Below are positions 5,731 through 10,160 of a stretch of 10,160 bases of DNA, one piece after another. The position numbers and the translations under genes were made by a program. The stretch spans positions 1-10,160 of the forward strand of contig RPQK01000210.1 of NCBI GenBank assembly GCA_003819755.1, given 5' to 3'. Positions within the stretch are counted from its first letter, which is position 1, and each line of letters opens with the position of its first letter. The notes beneath the pieces were generated by a model that did no database searches, was not told the origin of the DNA, and was given only the letters and a program-made list of their open reading frames with translations. Source of the stretch: Acidobacteriota bacterium (lineage in GTDB: Bacteria > Acidobacteriota > UBA6911 > RPQK01).

Positions 5731-7140
5731 ATGCAGCAGAAAAGCAGGTTTGCGCTCTTCTTCGGGAATCGGGGCTTCTTCCCTGCCTCCCTGATCGCGG
5801 CGGCCCGTGAAGAAATGGCACGCGAGATCCAAGCCTTAGGGCACGACGTGCTGATGCTCGATTGCCAGGCAACGCGCTATGGAGCGGTCGAGACCCCGGA
5901 AGAAGGGAGCGTCTACGCCAATTTCCTCCAGGCGCACCGCGGCGAGTACGACGGTGTGATCATCAGTCTCCCGAACTTCGGGGATGAGACTGGCGCCGTG
6001 GCCGCTCTGAAAGAAGCGGGCACCCCCATCTGGATTCAGGCCTATCCGGATGACTACGACCGGATGGGACCGGCACTCCGCAGGGATTCTTTCTGCGGAA
6101 AGATCTCGATCACGGACGTCTTCCGCCAGTACGGGGTCAAGTCAACGGCCTTGAAGCCCCATACAGTTCGGCCCGGAAGCGATCGCTTCAGAGCTAACGT
6201 CGACGAATTTGACCGGATCTGCAGGGTGGTAAAAGGGGTTCGGGGCATGGTGATCGGCGCAATCGGCGCCCGAACCACTCCTTTCAAGACCGTCCGTATC
6301 GATGAGGTGACCCTGCAACGTCATGGCATCACAGTCGAGACTTTCGACCTCGCGGACGTCTTTGCACGCCTGCGTGCCGTCCGGCCTGACGATCCCTGCT
6401 ACCGCCAAAAAGCCGATGCGCTCCGCGATTTCAGCTCGTGGGACGGTGTCCCGGAGCAGGCCTTTCAGAACCTCGTGCGCCTGGTTGTGACGTTCTCTGA
6501 GCTGAGCGAGCAGGCAAGGCTGGACGCACTCGCAATCCGATGCTGGACCGAGATGCAGCAACAGCTGGGCATTTCGCCCTGCGTTGCGATGGGGCTGCTG
6601 AACGAAACCGGGCTAGTGTGCGCGTGCGAGGTCGACATCGGGAACGCGGTGATCATGCAGGCCTTGAGTCGTGCCTCCTATAGTCCGGCCGCCGTCCTGG
6701 ACTGGAACAACAACTACGGCGACGAAGATGACAAGTGCATCCTCTTTCACTGCGGCCCGGCCCCGGCCAGTCTCATGCAGAGTCGAGGTCGCGTTACCGA
6801 CCACTCCATCCTGGCAAACGCGGTCGGTCATGGTAACGGTTTTGGCTGTAACCAGGGCCGGCTCAAGCCGGGGGACTTCACGTTTGGCAGCTTGATGACC
6901 GACGCGGGAACCGTCAAGGCGTACCTGGGTGAGGGTCGGATCACAGAGGATCCGATAGCGGAAGATTTCTTCGGCGTCGCCGGCGTGGCCGAAATCCGGA
7001 ATCTGCAAAACGTTCTGCTCGAGGTTGGCTCAAATGGGCACCGCCACCACGTGAGCATCACCCGAAACCGGGTCCAGGAGCCGCTGCGACATGCCCTGGG
7101 CTACTACCTGGATTTTGCCGTGGCCTGTCCACAGGAGTGA
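5731..7140 (+). CDS. L-fucose isomerase-like sugar isomerase (COG2407 type)
   Basis: A 469-residue cytosolic protein, complete for the L-fucose isomerase-like family, which interconverts aldoses and ketoses using a divalent metal. Visible family features are the N-terminal FFGNRGFFPASLIAAAREEM (10-29), DGVIISLPNFGDE (74-86), GLLNETGLVCACEVDIGNAV (288-307), LDWNNNYGDEDDKCILFHCG (323-342) and the C-terminal GNGFGCNQGRLKPGDFTFGS (368-387). By comparison with FucI, the likely metal ligands are Glu300 and Asp324 plus a late histidine in GHRHHV (His439 or His440); this assignment is by motif position only. It heads a three-gene operon with an aldolase whose Shine-Dalgarno overlaps this gene's stop. 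The substrate could be L-fucose, D-arabinose, L-rhamnose or another aldose; the sequence does not decide. The start ATG is supported by family-like sequence from residue 4 onward, although its ribosome site is poor. Confidence 0.8.
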   Translation: MQQKSRFALFFGNRGFFPASLIAAAREEMAREIQALGHDVLMLDCQATRYGAVETPEEGSVYANFLQAHRGEYDGVIISLPNFGDETGAVAALKEAGTPIWIQAYPDDYDRMGPALRRDSFCGKISITDVFRQYGVKSTALKPHTVRPGSDRFRANVDEFDRICRVVKGVRGMVIGAIGARTTPFKTVRIDEVTLQRHGITVETFDLADVFARLRAVRPDDPCYRQKADALRDFSSWDGVPEQAFQNLVRLVVTFSELSEQARLDALAIRCWTEMQQQLGISPCVAMGLLNETGLVCACEVDIGNAVIMQALSRASYSPAAVLDWNNNYGDEDDKCILFHCGPAPASLMQSRGRVTDHSILANAVGHGNGFGCNQGRLKPGDFTFGSLMTDAGTVKAYLGEGRITEDPIAEDFFGVAGVAEIRNLQNVLLEVGSNGHRHHVSITRNRVQEPLRHALGYYLDFAVACPQE

Positions 7141-7144
7141 ACTG

Positions 7145-8056
7145 ATGCCCACGTTGGCCGAGATCATGCGCCGGGCTCACCGTTGCGGGATTGCTGTCCC
7201 GGCGTTCAATGTCCCCAACCTGGCGATGCTCGAACCGATCGTGTGCGCGGCTATCGACGAAGACGTTTTCGTCCTTATCGAAACCGCCCGGCTGGAGTGG
7301 ATCAAATTCGAGAGCCGGGGACCGGCCGAGGTGGCCGCTGAATTCGGTCGATGGCGCAGTTGTGACCATGTCCGACTGCACCTCGACCATGTGCCGGCGG
7401 TAGACGAGGACGGTCAGCGGGTCGATTACCTCCCGATATTCCGCCGGGCGATCGAGCTTGGCTACGACTCGGTCATGATCGATGCGTCGCGGCTGCCGCT
7501 TGATGAGAATATTGAGGCGACGCGCGAGGTGGTAAAGATCGCTGACGCGGCGAATATCCCCGTGGAAGCGGAATTGGGGGCCGTCTGGGGTCACGAGGCG
7601 GGACCGGCGACCCCTTACGAGGAGCTCTTTTCCTCCGGACTCGGGTTCACCGACCCGGCTCAAGCGAGAAGGTTCGTCGAGGAGACGGGATGCGACTGGC
7701 TTTCGGTGGCCGTGGGGAACATCCACGGCGCGGTGGCCGCCGGTTTGAGGGACAAAAAGAAGGTCGAGGCGCGATTGAACCTGGAAAGACTGGACGAGCT
7801 TTGCCGCGTAACCGGGATTCCGCTCGTCCTGCACGGTGGCTCCGGCATTCGGCAGGACTGCCTGCTCGAAGCCATGAAGCACGGCATCGCGAAAATCAAC
7901 ATTGCAACGGAGATCCGTCAGCCGTTTGAAAAGGCTCTCGAAGAGACCGAAAGTCTCGTGAAAGCCCAGCAGACCGTCTACGACCGGACGGTGTGGATGC
8001 TGCGTGATCACCTCCAGATCCGCGGAACGGCTCGACTGGTCGCGCCGGCCGGATGA
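7145..8056 (+). CDS. Class II (zinc) ketose-phosphate aldolase, GatY/KbaY/FbaA type
   Basis: A 303-residue cytosolic TIM-barrel aldolase. The frame is open 18 codons further upstream, but AGGAG (7133-7137) lies 7 bases before the ATG at 7145, and MPTLAEIMRRAHRCGIAVPA is the usual family start. Key sites: HLDH (79-82) with catalytic Asp81 and zinc ligand His82; SVMIDASRLPLDENI (109-123), very close to the GatY/KbaY motif; VEAELG (140-145); zinc ligand His194 in GNIHGA; His230 in LVLHGGSGI (227-235); phosphate-binding KINIATEIRQPF (250-261). The family cleaves tagatose- or fructose-1,6-bisphosphate to dihydroxyacetone phosphate and an aldehyde. With an isomerase and one FGGY kinase beside it and no second kinase, a ketose 1-phosphate substrate is a plausible inference. 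The Arg115 position, often His or Lys in relatives, may bear on specificity. Confidence 0.9.
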   Translation: MPTLAEIMRRAHRCGIAVPAFNVPNLAMLEPIVCAAIDEDVFVLIETARLEWIKFESRGPAEVAAEFGRWRSCDHVRLHLDHVPAVDEDGQRVDYLPIFRRAIELGYDSVMIDASRLPLDENIEATREVVKIADAANIPVEAELGAVWGHEAGPATPYEELFSSGLGFTDPAQARRFVEETGCDWLSVAVGNIHGAVAAGLRDKKKVEARLNLERLDELCRVTGIPLVLHGGSGIRQDCLLEAMKHGIAKINIATEIRQPFEKALEETESLVKAQQTVYDRTVWMLRDHLQIRGTARLVAPAG

Positions 8057-8080
8057 TCGCGCGCAGTTTGGAGCGTCTGG

Positions 8081-9595
8081 ATGAGTCTTCTCGGCATCGA
8101 TGTCGGCACCACGGGGTGCAAGGCCGCCCGATTTTCTGAAACCGGCCAACTCCTGAAGGCAAGCTATCGCGAATACGACTCCAGGCGCGTCCAGCCTGGC
8201 TGGGCCGAGCTTGACACCTTGGAAGTGTGGGAAAGGATCGTTGAGACCATCGCCGAGGCAGTCTCTGCGGGTCGGCAGGATCCCGTAAAAGCGTTGGCCG
8301 TCTCCTCACTGGGTGAGGCGGTCGTACCAGTGTCACGGGATCGCCGTCCCCTCGGACCTTCACTTCTTAACTTTGATGCCCGTGGAAGCGAATACCTGCT
8401 TGGCTTGCGCGCTCGAGTTGATGATGTTCGCTGGTATGCGATCAACGGCAACACCCCGGGCAATCACTACTCCCTCACCAAGCTCCTTTGGCTGAAAGAG
8501 CATCAACCGAGTCTGTATTCACTGACACACAAGTTCCTGCACTGGAGCGGCTTCGTTTCGTACATGCTCGGCGCGGATCCTGCAGTCGACTATTCGCTCG
8601 CCAACCGGACTCTGCTGTTCGACCTCGAGAATCGAGACTGGTCCGACGAGTTGCTCGAGGCCGCCGGGCTTGATCGAGACAAACTCCCGACCACAGTTGC
8701 TTCGGGAGTCGTGATTGGGCACCTGGCCCCGCAAATCGCCCGGGATCTCGCACTGCCGGCCGGGATTCCGATCGTGAGCGGCGGCCACGATCAGTGCTGT
8801 AACGGTGTCGGCTGCGGGGTGGTCGAGCCAGGCCAGGCCCTGTTCGGTATGGGAACCTACCTCTGCATGATGCCGGTCTACTGCCACCGTCCGGAATCGT
8901 CGGCAATGATACAGCGCGGATTGAACACCGAGCATCATGCGGTACCCGGGCAGTTGGTAAGTTTCATCTACAACCAGGGGGGCGCCCTGGTCAAATGGTT
9001 CCGGGACACGTTCGCGGCAGTCGAGCGGGAGCAGGCCCGCTCGAGGCGGGAGAACGTTTACGATTCCCTGCTGGCGGAAATGCCGCAGGGACCGAGCAGG
9101 CTCATGGTTCTGCCCCATTTCACAGCCACCGGCCCGCCGCGCTTCATCAGCGATTCGGCTGGTGTCATCGCCGGACTGAAGCTGGAAACATCGCGAGGCG
9201 AGATCCTGAAGGCTATCCTTGAGGGCTCGACTTTTTACCTGCGTGAATCTCTCGAGGCACTCCCGCCGACCGGGATTGAGATTAGCGGTTTCCGGGCGGC
9301 TGGGGGCGGGAGTCAGTCCGACACGTGGGTCCAGACCTGCGCCGATATCCTCAATCGGCCTTTCACCCGCCCGAAAGTGAGCGAAGCGGGGACGCTTGGC
9401 GCCGCTATTCTCGCCGGCTGTGGTTCGGGCCTTTGGCCGACATTGCAGGACGGAGTGGAGGCTATGGTCCTGATCGACCGGGTATTCTCCCCCGATCCGG
9501 TAGCCTCGCGGGCATACGATCAGCACTTCGATGTCTACAAGCGTCTGTGGCCGCTTCTTTCCGACTACTTGCGTGATCTGGCCGCCCTTGGATAA
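8081..9595 (+). CDS. FGGY-family carbohydrate kinase
   Basis: A 504-residue cytosolic kinase of full family length. GGAG (8070-8073) lies 7 bases before the ATG, 24 bp after the aldolase stop. Sites in order: N-terminal phosphate loop GIDVGTTGCKAARF (5-18), PGWAELDTLEVWE (39-51), LNFDARGSE (96-104), the catalytic base Asp237 in SGGHDQCCNGVGCGVVEPG (233-251), GMGTY (256-260), then the ATP-binding C-terminal lobe with GFRAAGGGSQSDTWVQTCAD (403-422) and EAGTLGAAILAG (435-446). The family phosphorylates ketoses or polyols. FucK and RhaB relatives give 1-phosphates and XylB/AraB relatives give 5-phosphates; the GGHDQ box alone does not settle which. Its place after an isomerase and an aldolase supports a ketose substrate. 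It is the last gene of the operon. Confidence 0.9.
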   Translation: MSLLGIDVGTTGCKAARFSETGQLLKASYREYDSRRVQPGWAELDTLEVWERIVETIAEAVSAGRQDPVKALAVSSLGEAVVPVSRDRRPLGPSLLNFDARGSEYLLGLRARVDDVRWYAINGNTPGNHYSLTKLLWLKEHQPSLYSLTHKFLHWSGFVSYMLGADPAVDYSLANRTLLFDLENRDWSDELLEAAGLDRDKLPTTVASGVVIGHLAPQIARDLALPAGIPIVSGGHDQCCNGVGCGVVEPGQALFGMGTYLCMMPVYCHRPESSAMIQRGLNTEHHAVPGQLVSFIYNQGGALVKWFRDTFAAVEREQARSRRENVYDSLLAEMPQGPSRLMVLPHFTATGPPRFISDSAGVIAGLKLETSRGEILKAILEGSTFYLRESLEALPPTGIEISGFRAAGGGSQSDTWVQTCADILNRPFTRPKVSEAGTLGAAILAGCGSGLWPTLQDGVEAMVLIDRVFSPDPVASRAYDQHFDVYKRLWPLLSDYLRDLAALG

Positions 9596-9805
9596 GTCCG
9601 CGACAGAGCCATAAGGTCTCCTTTCCAAGGAGTCATATCGTTTAAAGCGGCTGCTGGCGGTAGCCCGGCCGAGTCCACCTCGCGCACGTGCCGCAAGAGC
9701 GCCGCCATAGGCCCGGCCATCGGCGCTGTTGGTGGCACTCACGAGCGAGCCCGCCAGAGCGGCCCATATGAGCGTGTTGACTCTCGTTTCGTATCTGTCC
9801 TCCCC
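9596..9805. other. Short intergenic region between convergent genes, with one small hairpin
   Basis: This gap separates the kinase stop from the stop of the minus-strand glycoside hydrolase. The only clear structure is CTCCTT (9618-9623), loop TCC, AAGGAG (9627-9632), 23 bp after the kinase stop. The stem has six pairs and no T-run follows, so it would be a weak terminator at best. I see no gene in the rest. Confidence 0.4.
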
Positions 9806-10160
9806 TCACCGCATTCCGACGGCTGATACCTCGGAGCCAGGGGGCACGGGACCGACGACGATCAGCCTGGTTGCCCAGCGCCCTAACTCGAGCGGCACCC
9901 GGACCGTGCCGTCGCCAGCCGTTCCCGCCAGCTTTTCGATCGCGCCCGTCACACCATTCCAAAGCTGCGCCTGGCCGCTCCCCTCGACGGTCGCCTCGCA
10001 CCGGACCGGGTCCTCCCCCTCGTTAAAAAAGAAATAGACGTCCGCGTCCCTCAGTTTGCGGTGGAGCGCCTTGACCCTTGGCGCGGCGACGGAGAGGGTG
10101 ACGTCCGGCTTGGGCAGTGCCGCCAGGACTGCCGGTGTCACCTCGCCCGATGCTTCTCTC
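9806..10160 (-). CDS. C-terminal end of a large glycoside hydrolase, probably alpha-L-rhamnosidase-like (GH106 type)
   Basis: The minus-strand frame is open from the right edge to a TGA at 9808-9806, giving 117 complete codons of a C-terminus whose start lies outside the window. A GTG at 10141-10139 could be misread as a start, but the reading frame continues beyond it. The segment PDVTLSVAAPRVKALHRKLR, then DADVYFFFNEGEDPVRCEAT and AQLWNGVTGAIEKL, ending WATRLIVVG, is the beta-rich closing domain seen in GH106-like rhamnosidases and some GH2-like enzymes. Those carry an equivalent HR...DAD-YF--N segment and a W(D/N)..TG turn. Known GH106 enzymes release L-rhamnose from pectin-type rhamnogalacturonan. 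The catalytic part is not visible, so the specificity is unproven. It converges with the sugar operon. Confidence 0.6.
   Translation of the reverse strand, partial: REASGEVTPAVLAALPKPDVTLSVAAPRVKALHRKLRDADVYFFFNEGEDPVRCEATVEGSGQAQLWNGVTGAIEKLAGTAGDGTVRVPLELGRWATRLIVVGPVPPGSEVSAVGMR

Noticed and set aside
7058..8149. Minus-strand open frame of 363 codons opposite the aldolase
   Set aside because: The plus strand encodes a class II aldolase with all zinc and catalytic residues; the opposite frame shows nothing recognisable.
9568..9612. Tiny minus-strand frame with a perfect AAGGAG five bases before its ATG (MALSRTYPRAARSRK)
   Set aside because: It has only 15 codons, is mostly antisense to the kinase end, and the AAGGAG is half of a small hairpin. 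A coincidence is more likely.
8519..9742. Minus-strand open frame of 407 codons opposite the kinase
   Set aside because: It is a shadow of the FGGY kinase, whose catalytic and ATP motifs are intact. No ribosome site or family motif is visible.

Overview
The window is about 60% GC. It looks like part of a chromosome from a soil or plant-polymer-degrading bacterium. The gene set (exported CE15-type esterase, a probable rhamnosidase-type glycoside hydrolase, secreted DUF4159 and PPC-domain proteins, a membrane-bound LuxR regulator) fits Acidobacteriota best, but this is an impression from gene content and not a placement. There are no rRNA, tRNA, CRISPR, phage or transposase genes.

Layout. (1) 1-853, minus strand: the N-terminal two thirds of an exported glucuronoyl-esterase-like hydrolase, cut by the left edge. 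(2) 854-1244: a gene-poor stretch with an operator-like palindrome cluster just upstream of the esterase, a second nested inverted-repeat structure, and what may be a frameshifted coding relic. (3) 1245-1997, plus: a secreted or membrane-anchored DUF4159 protein, followed by a 25-bp unit duplicated in tandem that looks terminator-like. (4) 2224-2919, plus: a class I glutamine amidotransferase of the GMP-synthase-like kind, convergent with (5) a minus-strand two-gene unit at 4441-2924: a seven-helix membrane protein with a LuxR-type DNA-binding tail, then a secreted PPC/DUF296 protein whose Shine-Dalgarno overlaps the regulator's stop codon. (6) 4561-5403, plus, divergent from the regulator: a class I SAM methyltransferase fold carrying a signal-peptide-like N-terminus. 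(7) 5429-5673: a near-perfect long inverted repeat with 76-bp arms, possibly MITE-like. (8) 5731-9595, plus: a tightly packed three-gene sugar operon encoding a fucose-isomerase-like protein, a GatY/KbaY-type class II aldolase and an FGGY kinase. (9) 9806-10160, minus: the C-terminal end of a large glycoside hydrolase, probably alpha-L-rhamnosidase-like, cut by the right edge.

How the genes may work together. The operon has the three activities of a classical aldose route: isomerase to ketose, kinase to ketose phosphate, aldolase to a C3 phosphate plus an aldehyde. It is unusual in pairing a COG2407-type isomerase with an FBA/GatY-type aldolase instead of a FucA/RhaD-type one. The esterase (glucuronoxylan-lignin ester cleavage) and the glycoside hydrolase suggest that the sugar comes from plant cell wall polymers. 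The middle block is best read as a sensory regulator controlling its co-transcribed secreted partner, and perhaps the divergent exported methyltransferase-like protein. Both of these links are inferences from position.
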